A DNA stretch of 64,000 bases, taken from positions 62,001 through 126,000 of the forward strand of contig SWBL01000112.1 of NCBI GenBank assembly GCA_024195585.1. The letters are read 5' to 3'. A program made the translations under genes and the position numbers. Below the pieces are notes generated by a model. That model made no database searches, was not told where the DNA came from, and was given only the letters and a program-made list of their open reading frames with translations. Of this stretch, positions 32,879-43,235 are shown one piece after another (the first letter of the stretch is position 1; each line of letters starts with the position of its first letter). This DNA is from Aureobasidium sp. EXF-3400. Lineage: Eukaryota > Ascomycota > Dothideomycetes > Dothideales > Saccotheciaceae.

Positions 32879-35062
32879 TTAGAAACCACTTGCGAATTTC
32901 TTCTTCAGCCTCTCATACTTTTCGATACTTCCAACACTCTTGTGTACGACACTAATGGCGTACTCGAAATCTTCTTGAGCGACCTTGCTATCTTTACGCT
33001 TCAGACAGTGCTGGCCGGCTTGTCGCAAGAGTGATTCAAGGTCAGCACCGGAGTAGCCATTGCACTTCTCATCGCGAGCGATTTCTTCGATACCTGCTGG
33101 CCAGACGCCGACTCTGCCGTCTTTAGCTCTGGATTGAATGAGGGCTCTGAGGATCTCAACACGCTCTTCAGTACCAGGAAGGCCGACGTAAATCTTGGTC
33201 TCGAGGCGACCAGGGCGCATCATGGCCTCATCAATGATATCAGGTCTGTTTGTTGCTGCGATGACGTAGATGCCAGCGCGATGAGACAAACCATCGAGCT
33301 CAGTGAGTAAAGTGTTGACGACACGTGCAGATGCCTCGGAGAGCGAGTCGTCACGACGAGGCACAAGTGCGTCAAGTTCGTCAAAGAATATGACACAAGG
33401 CGCAGAGGAGCGGGCGCGGTTGAAGAGCGTACGCACTGCACGTTCCGACTCTCCAACGTACTTGTTGAGGAGTTCTGGACCCTTGACACTGATGAAGTTG
33501 GCCTTTGACTCGGCTGCGACTGCTTTGGCAAGCAATGTCTTACCACAACCAGGAGGACCCCAGAGCAAGACACCAGTAGGCGCAGAAATACCAACAGCAG
33601 CATACAAATCTGGCGATTTGATGGGTTCCACGATGGCAGTTTGGAGCTCTTCTCTAACGCTTGTGAGTGCACCGATGTCTTCCCAGGTAGTGTCCGGTAT
33701 CGTTGCAAAGCCTTCACGCTTGGAAGAGGGTGTGATTGTGGGCAAGACAGTTAGGAAAGCTTCCATAGGAATGATTGTCTGCTCGAAACCCTCAGGCTCT
33801 TCCATCTCGGTGTTTTTTGCACGGATGACCAGGCGATCCCAGAGTTCGTCAACATTTGGCTCTGAATTATCGTCGAGCTCCATTCCGTCTGTCGTTGCTT
33901 CCACTTGCTTGATCAAGGCGTCTTGGTAGCGATCCATGGCCCATGTAGCGGCTTTGCCTACGAGATCTCTCAAATCGGCACCCACAAAACCAGGGGTCAT
34001 CTTTGCAAGTCTTGGGAAATCGACATCTCCAGAGATGGGAGTGTTTCTTGTTTGTGTGCGTAGGATCTTCTCTCTCATAGGTTCGTTAGGCACACCCATG
34101 TTGATTTCTGTATCGAAACGACCACCTCGTCGCAGGGCGGAATCGATGGTGTCCGGTCTGTTGGTGGCAGCGAGTACGATGACAGGCTTGCCGTTGTTCT
34201 CCTTGTTATCCAAAGCTAAGCTATCCATGCTGATCAGAAGCTGTGCGACAATACGCTTCTCCATCTGACTTTGCGAGCTTTCGCGCTTGGGAGCGATAAC
34301 ATCGATCTCGTCGATGAAGATCAAACAAGGAGCGTGTTTGCGGGCTTCGTCAAAGCGATCGCGGATTTGTTTTTCAGACTCTCCCGACATGCCTGATACG
34401 ACTGATGGGCCAGCGATTTCGATGAAGGGAACGCCGAGCTTTGCGGCACTTGCTCTTGCCAGCATGGATTTACCGCATCCAGGAGGACCGTGAAGAAGGA
34501 TACCGCGAGGAAGGGGGACGTTGAGATCGGCATAGCGTTGGGGACGAAGTAAAGGCAAGGTGAGGAGGTTCATGAGCTGGCGCTTGACATCGTTGACACC
34601 ACCCAAATCCTCAAGGGCAATTCCAGTGGGTGGAGAGCGATCGATTTCGTCGTTCTTCTCGCGCTTCAGACGTTTCTTCATAGGTTCTCCGTTGGGCTCT
34701 CTCTTCTTGATCTCTGTTCCATTCACTGCAGGTGTGCCAGGAGCTGTGGTGGGAGTGGCGATCTTCCAGGAACCAGTAATGCTCTTATTCATGATGTTTG
34801 GTTCCTCTTCTCTGGGTGCGGTGTCGACTTCGGCCTCTTCGTCTTCCTGAGCGTCGTCTTCGAGGGTATCAAGGATGCGCTCGAGGCTGTCTTCAAGTGA
34901 TCGCTTCGGTTTGCGCTTTAGACTAGAATTCGATCGCTGAATGGCTTGATATAGACTGCGCACATCAGGTCGGTTGGTGGGATCCTGGAGCAAATGAGTC
35001 ACAGCCTGGTAAACTTCGTTGTCCAGACCCTGGCGCAGACGCGAGGAGGGTCTCCCAGGCAT
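32879..35062 (-). CDS. RIX7: Rix7/NVL-type AAA ATPase, 60S ribosome biogenesis
   Basis: A single exon; from the ATG at 35062 (MPGRPSSRLRQGLD) 727 residues. It has two AAA domains, each complete: GPPGCGKS with FIDEID, and GPPGCGKT with FFDELD; arginine-finger regions (RGGRFD, RPGRLE) follow. The N-terminal 200 residues hold a small helical domain, acidic stretches and a nuclear-type KKRLKREK. Rix7 extracts assembly factors from nucleolar pre-60S particles. An upstream in-frame ATG at 35203 would add 47 residues, but the sequence from 35062 starts like the conserved N-terminal domain. The gene is divergent from VPS20. Confidence 0.93.
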   Translation of the reverse strand: MPGRPSSRLRQGLDNEVYQAVTHLLQDPTNRPDVRSLYQAIQRSNSSLKRKPKRSLEDSLERILDTLEDDAQEDEEAEVDTAPREEEPNIMNKSITGSWKIATPTTAPGTPAVNGTEIKKREPNGEPMKKRLKREKNDEIDRSPPTGIALEDLGGVNDVKRQLMNLLTLPLLRPQRYADLNVPLPRGILLHGPPGCGKSMLARASAAKLGVPFIEIAGPSVVSGMSGESEKQIRDRFDEARKHAPCLIFIDEIDVIAPKRESSQSQMEKRIVAQLLISMDSLALDNKENNGKPVIVLAATNRPDTIDSALRRGGRFDTEINMGVPNEPMREKILRTQTRNTPISGDVDFPRLAKMTPGFVGADLRDLVGKAATWAMDRYQDALIKQVEATTDGMELDDNSEPNVDELWDRLVIRAKNTEMEEPEGFEQTIIPMEAFLTVLPTITPSSKREGFATIPDTTWEDIGALTSVREELQTAIVEPIKSPDLYAAVGISAPTGVLLWGPPGCGKTLLAKAVAAESKANFISVKGPELLNKYVGESERAVRTLFNRARSSAPCVIFFDELDALVPRRDDSLSEASARVVNTLLTELDGLSHRAGIYVIAATNRPDIIDEAMMRPGRLETKIYVGLPGTEERVEILRALIQSRAKDGRVGVWPAGIEEIARDEKCNGYSGADLESLLRQAGQHCLKRKDSKVAQEDFEYAISVVHKSVGSIEKYERLKKKFASGF

Positions 35063-35476
35063 GGTGGTGTGAGGGTGTAAGCGATTGTGGGCAGCTTCGA
35101 ACGAATTGTTGATGGACTTTTTTTCAGGGAGATGGGACGATGTGGGGCAGCGAATGGCCGGGGCACCCAAGTGTTTTCGGGGTCTCAGTGGGATTGTTGA
35201 CATGTAGTTCACCACTGTACATTTCTACACATACTTTCGGGAATATCACTCAACAAGGGATGGTTTGCGCATATTGAGCCCCTTGACCTCCCCTTGCACT
35301 ACGCAGAAAAGGCAGCAGTCCAACACGGCACCAGACGATTTCTCTGCGAAAGAAGCTCAGCAGCCGAAGCTTTTCCGAATGACATCAACATATTCACATG
35401 CCAATCCGCCATCCACCCCCGAGGGGCACGCGCTCGCTATACAATCTGCGTCCACACTCGCCATATCTTTGCCAAC
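35063..35476. promoter_or_regulatory. Divergent promoter region RIX7 / VPS20
   Basis: 414 bases separate the two opposing start codons (271 if RIX7 starts at 35203). No TATA box stands out. It must hold both promoters and both leaders. Confidence 0.5.
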
Positions 35477-36237
35477 ATGGGCAACTCGTCGAGTACACCC
35501 AAGATATCCGCCCAGGATAGGTCAGCCACCATGTCCCTGTCCACCGCCACCATCACCCTTCTGACCCCCACCAAAGGGCTATCCTTGACATGAAGAACCA
35601 GCGCGACAAGCTACACCAATACCAGAAGCGCATCACCGTCATTACCAACAGAGAGAAAGAAATAGCCAAGGAATGCCTGCGGAATGGAGACAAGCGACGC
35701 GCTCTGCTCGCTCTACGGAAGAAAAAATACCAAGAGTCGTTACTCGCCAAAACCGATCAGCAATTGGCTCAACTCGAGACACTCACGAGCGACGTCGAAT
35801 TTGCCCTTGTACAGAAAGATGTCGTCTTTGGCTTGCAACAAGGCACAAAAGTCTTGAAAGAAATACACAAGGAGATGGGTGGCTTGGAACGCGTTGAGCT
35901 CATCTTGGGCGAGAATGAGGAGGCCCAGGCATACCAGAATGCACGTTGCTCCTGTTTCTCAAACAGCTGTGTACGTATACTGACAGTCTTGTAGGAGATT
36001 AACGAAATGCTCGGTACGAGGATGACCAATCAAGAGGAAGACGAAGTCGAGGATGAGCTCGAGGCTCTGGCGGCAGAAGCAAACAGGCAGAGAATGCCGA
36101 GCACAGTCGAAGAGGGAGTCATCGAACCTCTGCCAAATGCACCTACGGATGTGCCCAAAGAATCGGCAAAAGAACGCGCGGCAAGAAGAGCAAGAGAACG
36201 AGAGATGGGCAATGGTGCTGAACCTATACTTGCATGA
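35477..36237 (+). CDS. VPS20: ESCRT-III subunit Vps20/CHMP6
   Basis: Three exons, 35477-35520, 35577-35940 and 35995-36237, give 216 residues. The start MGNSSST is a strong N-myristoylation signal, as in Vps20/CHMP6, which nucleates ESCRT-III on endosomes after binding Vps25 of ESCRT-II. A basic coiled coil (residues 15-75, rich in Lys/Arg) is followed by acidic helices and a C-terminal MIT-interacting type region. The second intron (35941-35994) needs a GC donor (CAGAAT|gcacgt): only this join keeps AYQNEINEML in frame, and the intron has a normal length and a CTGAC branch site. Confidence 0.9.
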
Positions 36238-36261
36238 TACACGAAGCATAAAGGAGTAGTG

Positions 36262-36290
36262 GTGTTTTTTTGGTTTTGGTTTTGGTTTTA
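36262..36290 (+). repeat. GGTTTT simple repeat
   Basis: Three GGTTTT units in a row follow a T run in the VPS20 3' region. This is simple sequence without telomere context. Confidence 0.5.
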
Positions 36291-36503
36291 GTACAATACC
36301 CACGAGTCTGATTTTCTTTTGATACACACCAAGTCTTGCATTCATGATGTGTGTGTATGTTGATCTTGTGCTCGTGCTGATCGCTGTATGACGCACGGGC
36401 GACAATATCAATGACATGAATGGGCAGCTCCAATTTCTGGAACCTGCCATCTCGCAAACATGTGAAGAATCTACCAAGCGTTCATCAAAGCACCACAGCC
36501 ATC

Positions 36504-37254
36504 ATGTCGCACTGCCACGACGAACACGAAGGTCATGGCCACGGCCACAGCCATGCGCACGGCGTTCACGACCATTCAGACGACATCACCCCAGCTCTGC
36601 AGAACAGCCTCTACAGACAGATCGACTTTGACGCCATCAACACTCTGAACGAGAACGCCTCTGGTTCTGGAAGCAAGATTTGCAGAAAGACTTGGGATGA
36701 GCGATTGAATCCTGAACCCGAACTCTGCAGCGATGCCGACGAGCAATTGTTGATGCACATCCCGTACGCCGTCTACCATGGCCTCTCTAACATGTTTGTG
36801 CTAACGTATCTATACCCAAAGTTTCACGGCTCAAATTCGCCTGCACTCCATCATGATCCGCACATCCATAACCGACTCGGCGCCGTTGACCCTCAAGCTC
36901 TTCATCAACCGCGACGATCTCGACTTCAGCACCGCCTCGGAGGTTCAGCCAACCCAGACCTTGTCGCTGTCGCAAACCAACGATATTCAAGAAATCCCTG
37001 TCAAGCGGGCTCTGTTCAACACGGTGCGCTCGCTGGATCTGTTCTTCGAGGACAATTGGGGAAGAGGAGATGAGGATGAGACGCGTATCTCTTACCTTGG
37101 CTTCAAGGGTGAGTGGATGGCTTTGAACCGTGAGCCCATCAACTTCGTCTATGAAGCTGCTGCCAACCCGAGTGATCACAAGATGGTCTCTGGTGTTAGG
37201 GGCGAGGTGGGCAGCCGCCTGGGAGGAGCAGGTGGTCGAGGCAATGGCATGTAA
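36504..37254 (+). CDS. PITH-domain protein
   Basis: Two exons, 36504-36763 and 36822-37254, give 230 residues. A His-rich N-terminus (HCHDEHEGHGHGHSHAHG) precedes a PITH domain, the proteasome-interacting module of thioredoxin-like 1, here without a thioredoxin domain as in the fungal PITHD1-type family. Recognisable parts are LYRQIDFDAINTLNE, IRLHSIMIRTS, TLKLFINRDDLDF and the late RISYLGFKGEW. It is probably cytosolic and proteasome-associated. The His run could bind metal, which is inference. It ends 81 bases from the convergent DHX35-like gene. Confidence 0.9.
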
Positions 37255-37335
37255 TCACAATGTCAATCAGGAAAGTAGGAAACAAGACAGAAAAATCTTA
37301 GGATATAATATGATACAGGACTGTTGTCGAGTCTG

Positions 37336-39522
37336 CTACTTGCGAATTTGGTAATATGCAGGTGCATACTCTGTCAGCCAGCTCTTTTCTATCTTTGTTA
37401 TGTCTCTGATGAACGTCTTGTCTCCTGTCTGCATCACTTCGTGAAAGATGACCCAATCCGCCTTTCGGTTCTGTTTGGCCTGTTAGTGCTGTCGTGTCAA
37501 GATGTTGAAACAGGAATTACTCACAAACATCAGAGAGCTAGGATGCGCGTGCAAAGTCATGCTGCCATCGACCGTCTGGAATGTCCCATCTGCTTGCATC
37601 CTAGCCGCATGCATAAAGTAGCCTGCTGTCAGACATCGACGAATTTGCTCTGCTTTGTCTGGACCTCCCACTGTCAACACGCCCTTCGAGCTCAAAGACT
37701 CGTCAACGTTGATGCCAAAGCGCTCCATGTATCGCTTGAGCTGGTTTCGCACACTGACAGCTTTCGTCATGCTCTTGAAGTTGAGATGATGATTGCGGCA
37801 CCACGAAGCATCCTTCTTGCCCTTGGTGACAAACGCTTGATACACATTGAGTAATGTCAGATGATCGCCCTCTGCAACTGCGAACTTCCACCTTGATGAC
37901 TCCATTGCCTTCTTTTCACCTTCGTGTTGAAACCAAACTGCGCCTTGTAAAGTCGTCATAGCAGCTATCGTCAGGATCTCGCTGAGACATCCAAAATCTG
38001 GTGCTGAAAGCATGACCTTTGCCATCATGGGTTCTACAGCCAATTCTGCCATGCGAACACCCATTGGTTTGGTTAGTCTTGCATAGTCGTCTAATGCTCC
38101 CAAAGAATATAGCATCTCCAGTGCTCGGACAACAAGCTCTGATGGTGGTGGTGTCAAGTAGTCGAAGCGAACAATATTGTCGATTCCCAGGCATTTGAGT
38201 TGTAAAATCACTGGGGCGAGATTGCTTCTTTGAATTTCAGGCACAGAGGCATCCTCCAAAGAATCATATGCAGCTTCTGTGTAGAGTCGATAACATTTTC
38301 CGGATTTTGTTCGTCCAGCTCGACCAGCTCTCTGAGTTGCGGCAGCTTTGGACACCGCAGTCGCTGTCAAAGTCTCAATGCCGGTGCTTGGGTTGAATGC
38401 TCGCAATTTGACGAAACCAGAGTCGATGACAAAAACGATACCAGGTATAGTCACCGAAGCTTCCGCAATATTTGTAGCCACAATGACTTTCCGAGTTTCT
38501 TCTGCTGCGGGTTCGAAGACGTACATCTGTTGTTCGGTTGAGAGACCAGCGTAAAGTGGTAGTGGCTGGAGCGCTTGTGACCCGCGAGGTAGAGAAGGTA
38601 AGCGATCAGCGATCATGGATATGCATGCATCAATCTCCTCACGTCCAGTCAAGAAGATCAAGATATCGCCTTCGCCCTCCTGCGTATGTATATCGAAGAC
38701 AGTTTGGACAGCACGTTCAACGTAATCCTCGGCAGGAGCCGTCAGATAGTGAACGTCAACAGGGAACATTCTGCCTTCAAGATTCACGATGCGGCCGACA
38801 TCACCAGCAGGTTCGTCTGGTTTTGTTGATTTCTCTGAACTGCTTTCATCGCGTGTGAAAAAGTCCAGAAAATCCTCGGCTTGTAGAGTTGCACTGCTGA
38901 CAATTATCCTCAAGTCTGGTCGGCGTTTTCTGATCTTCTTCAAGACTCCTAGCAAGATGTCTGAACTGAGGGAGCGTTCGTGGGCTTCATCAACCATGAT
39001 GACTGAATACCGCGACAGCAAGGGATCCACAAGCGCCTCCCTCAAGAGCAGACCATCGGTCAGAAATTTGATCTTTGTGGCTGCAGAAGTCACGTCCTCG
39101 AATCTGATTGAGTATCCGACCTATATGGGTTAGTCTCTCTCAAGTTGAATGGGAAAGGATATAGGCACCTCTTGACCAAGATTGCATCTCAATTCTTCAG
39201 CGACTCTTGCAGCTACTGTAGTAGCAGCAACCCGACGGGGCTAAGATTCCTGTGAGTATGTGTCATGGTGGTTGTTTGCAACGTCCTAGTACTCACCCAC
39301 CTGAGTGACTGCAATCATCTTGCCTTCTCCACACCATCCTGCCTGATGTAGGAACTGAGGAATCTGAGTTGTTTTGCCGCTTCCAGTCTGGCCAACAACA
39401 ATGACAACAGGATGTGTCTCTATCAAATAGAGAAGACTTTTGCGATGACGGGCGATTGGTAGTAGAGACGAAGGCTTGTGGAGTGCAGGAATAAAGTCGC
39501 GGGAGAGGTCAAAATCGGCCAT
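37336..39522 (-). CDS. DEAH-box RNA helicase, DHX35-like
   Basis: Four exons, 39522-39301, 39240-39169, 39120-37525 and 37479-37336, give 677 residues, near the 703 of human DHX35. Helicase motifs are in order: GQTGSGKTTQ, PRRVAA, DEAH in MVDEAHERS, SAT in VSSATLQ, and QRAGRAGRT. The winged-helix, ratchet and OB-fold regions follow (LMFVSN-type junction then WVIFHEVMQT). DHX35 is a spliceosome-associated helicase of the C complex. The last intron is only 45 nt. The gene diverges from the CUE gene across 215 bases. Confidence 0.92.
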
Positions 39523-39737
39523 TTTGATAGCCCTTGTCTCGGAAAACTACAACTCGTTAGTGGTATAAAAACCCCATAATTTGGTAGTCGTAGTGATGGT
39601 GTTGGAAATGATCGGACATGACGCTGCGCGGCGTTGTCGGGTGGCTTGATGAAACAGGGTCCACGAGCTGTCTACCTGCCCCTCGGCTAGCCAGCCTAAA
39701 CACCATCTTGACTTCTGCAACACACAACACCGTCAAC
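39523..39737. promoter_or_regulatory. Divergent promoter DHX35-like / CUE5-like
   Basis: Only 215 bases lie between the opposing start codons. A TATAAAAA element sits at 39564-39571 on the plus strand, 167 bases before the CUE gene start. Shared regulation is likely. Confidence 0.5.
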
Positions 39738-41251
39738 ATGTCTGAAGGCTCGAACCCAGAGAAGCCCGTAGGTTTCTTGTATACCTTCCATTTACAGAGA
39801 CTGACTCAACTGGCACGCAGAAAGCAGGCGCCGAGTCGCCAACAACAGCACGCGAGCTCGACTTCGACGATGACCACCACGACAGCAGTCCCCTCAAGAG
39901 CCCTACCCCCAAGCAAGTTAGCTTCGTCGAGGTTGAGGATGAAGATGCTCCGCCCAAGCCTGCACGCCCCTTGAGCCCCAAGTCTGAGAACGAGAAGACG
40001 CTCAAGGAAGCCTTTCCAACGATCGACTCCAAGGTCATTAGTGCTGTCTTGATAGCCAGTGGTGGCAATGTTGAGCCTGCATTCAACGCTCTGCTGGGTA
40101 CGTCGCTTGTGCTTGTCTTATACGCCCTTACTCATCTCTTGACAGCCATGTCCGACCCTGACTTCAAGCCTGAAGAGGCTCCACCACCGCGTCCTCCCAG
40201 ACCTACCCAGGCTCAGCGCCAGCTCGACGCCGACGAACAATACGCCCGCCAACTCGCCCAACACTTCCAGTCAGAGTCGCGCTCTCAGCGTAACAGACGT
40301 GACGACGATGATCGTGGCCCGCCTCTCCCTAATCGTCCTAGACAGCAGCGTTCAGGTTATGAAGAAGATGACAAGGAATACAACTTCTTCGATGGTACAA
40401 TCTTACTCATTCCAGATTCAGCGTATTTTGGGCTGGTAGGCTAATTCGGCTGTAGATGACCTTCCTCAGATCAAGGAGAATGTGCGCAAGGGTTTCTTGG
40501 AGACACAAACCAAGGTCAACAAATGGATCACCGATTTCAGAAAGAAGCTGGATGGAGATGATAACGATGACCCATACGCTGGCCCTACCAGGCAGGACAG
40601 CCCCCCTCGTAGACAGAATTTCGGCTCTTCACAATCCGAACAGCTCTATGGCATTCGCAGATCGGCCGATGTAAGCAGAAAGAGCACGGACAAGGATCGC
40701 TACGACTTGGACAACCGCGTCTTGGATGACGACTTTACAGCCCTCGAACTACGCGATGACGAAGGTGTGTCAAACAGAAGCCGAGTTGGATGGACGTATG
40801 ATCGCTGACCACAGAACTAGCTCAACCTCGTGCTTCATCCTCACGCAACCGTCCTCTCGCTAACCCCGACCTTTTCAAGCCCAACGTTGCTCCTCCGCAG
40901 TCCGGCCCAGTCGATGAAGTCGATGCCATAGATCGAAGGAACCAACGCCAACCATCTCCTGGTGCTGCTTCCAAGTCAGCCAAGTGGCAGCCTTTGACCT
41001 CGATTGCACCTAACCCAGAGTCGGATGAGAATGACCCTTTCAGCCTCGGCGACAGCAATGATGAGAAGGAGACAAAGACCAAGGACACCCGAGAATCTGA
41101 CACCGCGCGCCTGAAGGAGGCTGCCCGTAAGAGTGTCACCGCCGAGTCAGCGGACGCTCCCAAGGGTCTCCAAGCTAGCGAAAGATCCGGAAGCACCAAC
41201 GTCAGGGACAAGGAAGCCGAGGCTTTGTTGACTGGCAAGCAGCCCGCTTGA
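39738..41251 (+). CDS. CUE5: CUE-domain ubiquitin-binding protein, Cue5-like autophagy receptor
   Basis: Five exons: 39738-39767, 39821-40097, 40146-40394, 40456-40764 and 40821-41251, giving 431 residues. A CUE domain lies at about residues 65-105 (KTLKEAFPTIDSKVISAVL, then AFNALLAMSDPDF with the Leu-Leu pair). The rest is Pro/Arg/Asp-rich and disordered. Near residue 344 the motif WQPL stands in KWQPLTS, an Atg8-interacting motif as in yeast Cue5, which links ubiquitinated aggregates to Atg8. So a CUET receptor role is well supported. The family assignment rests on the CUE domain, this motif and overall layout. Confidence 0.85.
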
Positions 41252-41808
41252 GTAGCATTCGAATCTTATGCCCTTAACACCCTTTCAGCTCTCTCGCAAG
41301 TATTTTGACTGTCACGTATAGACCGGACGAGAGTAATGACAATCGTTGATACCGACAAATTTCTTCCTCATGTGCTCAAGACTGTCACTGTCGAAATGCA
41401 CGATGCTTTCCATAGCAGAAATGTAATCACTGGGATGCCTGAGTGAACAGTCTCTCCGTAGATACCAACCCCTCTCAGAGAGCATTTTGCATCTTTGTAG
41501 TTAGAACCAGCACTATATATCGCCTTTCGAGAGGGGCTCATCACAGAATCGTAACAATTTTAAGCACACGGTGAGGTTAAGTGTTGCAACGACAAAACCA
41601 TCAAAGTGGCTTGAGTGACTACGTCAATGTCGTCGCAAGGGCCTTCCTCTTTGGGCATCTCAAGCATGTCCATGCGATAACCGAACAGCCATCTACCTTT
41701 GTCAACACTTCGAATCGTTATATAAACTACGAGAGCATTTCGTGCTTTCTTTACATGTGTTGTCCTTGATATTTTCTTCTCGTCAGAATAGCGTCTACCT
41801 GTGTTAGA
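41252..41808. other. Intergenic, promoter of agmatinase-type gene
   Basis: No gene recognised. The TATA box near the right end is listed separately; another TATATAT-like stretch lies near 41512-41520. Confidence 0.5.
41719..41726 (+). promoter_or_regulatory. TATA box of the agmatinase-type gene
   Basis: TATATAAA lies 90 bases upstream of the ATG at 41809, followed by a T/C-rich leader. Confidence 0.6.
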
Positions 41809-43034
41809 ATGATCTCTGCACTTTCGATCTTACTGCTCGCTTCTACCGCTGCAGGCCGGGACATTACGTTCCCACCTGTGGCAGGATATCAATCTCCCAT
41901 GATGCACGTCTCAGGTCACGAGAGTATCGATATCACTGGAGCCAAATTTGCAGGATTGACCACATTCGCCAATCTACCCTATGTTCACTGCCTTGATGAG
42001 AGCGGCTCTGAGAAGTACGACATTGCCATTCTGGGTGCTCCGTTCGATACTGGCGTGACCGCGAGGCCAGGTGCTAGATTTGGACCCAATGGAATTAGAG
42101 CAGGATCTCGTCGTATCCATCCAGATTCTGCGTGGAGTATTTACAATGGGAAGAATGTGTTCAAGGTAATAAATGCATACGAATCCTTGACATTCGGCTG
42201 ACCATAAGACAAGGAATGGGCTACGATAGTCGACTGTGGAGATGCACCTCTAACAGTATTGGACAACACAGTGGCTCTGAAGCAGCTCGACATGGCACAC
42301 AAGATCATTTCAAGCCGAGTTACCAATACGACTGATTACACCGTGCCCCGACTTGTCGCACTGGGTGGTGACCACACCACGACACTTTCTGCTTTGAGAT
42401 CCACATTCAAACATTGGGGCGCCGTGAGTGTTATCCATTTTGATAGGTCAGAATCAACCCATGCCAGGCAATGCAATGCAACTAACGCAAGTCCAGTCAT
42501 ATTGACACCTGGGATCCTGAGGTTCTCGGAGGAGGCGTCTCGCATTATGCGGGAGTCAACCACGGCACCTTCCTTCACATTGCCCACGAAGAAGGGCTGA
42601 TCAGAAACACATCGATTCACGCAGGAATCAGAGCACCTGTTTTCAACAAGAAGCATGATCTCCAAAACGATGGCAAGTGTGGGTTTGAGATGATCACAGC
42701 CAGAGACATTGACAGAGTCACGCCTCAGGGAGTGATTGAGAAGATCAAGCGTCGCGTTGCTGGTACAAAAGTTTACATCAGCGTGGACATCGACGTGCTT
42801 GATCCAGCCTATGCCCCTGCGACTGGTACAGCAGAAGTCGGAGGATGGACTACTCGAGAACTTCTTACAATCCTCGATGGCTTGTCTGGGTTGGATGTTA
42901 TCGGCGGAGATGTTGTAGAAGTGGCACCAATCTACGACAATGCTGGAGAGCCAACAACTTTGGCAGCATCAGAGGTGGTCATGTCGTTGCTGCGATTGAT
43001 GGTGGATCAACCTGTCAAGGCAGGGCAAAACTAG
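41809..43034 (+). CDS. Secreted agmatinase / ureohydrolase family enzyme
   Basis: Three exons, 41809-42165, 42214-42446 and 42497-43034, give 375 residues. The N-terminus MISALSILLLASTAAG is a signal peptide. The arginase/agmatinase fold follows with all manganese ligands visible: GGDHTTT, FDSHIDTW (formed across the second splice junction) and SVDIDVLDPAYAP. The family hydrolyses guanidino compounds (agmatine to putrescine and urea); the family form with a signal peptide is known in filamentous fungi, but the exact substrate is unproven. A secreted enzyme could release nitrogen from external agmatine or related compounds. Confidence 0.9.
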
Positions 43035-43235
43035 ATGGAATATGATAGATTTGGTATATTTTGGTAGAAGGTGGGTTGGTAGATAGACCTTGGAAGGCGG
43101 TGTGGAGGCGGGAGGTCCGCAAGCACAGGCCCCGGCGATCTGCCTCGGAAAGAAAGTCTCAGTTGCCAAAAAGTTGGGCCCTGTTTGCTGCTGCTGCACT
43201 TTTTTCCCAGTCCATACAATACAACACAAACAACC

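Noticed and set aside
35063..35203. RIX7 start at 35203 as the main start
   Set aside because: The extra 47 residues lack conserved features, and the ATG at 35062 opens the recognisable N-terminal domain; kept as an alternative only.
36271..36290. GGTTTT units as an interstitial telomere
   Set aside because: Filamentous ascomycete telomeres are TTAGGG; this is a simple repeat in a 3' region.
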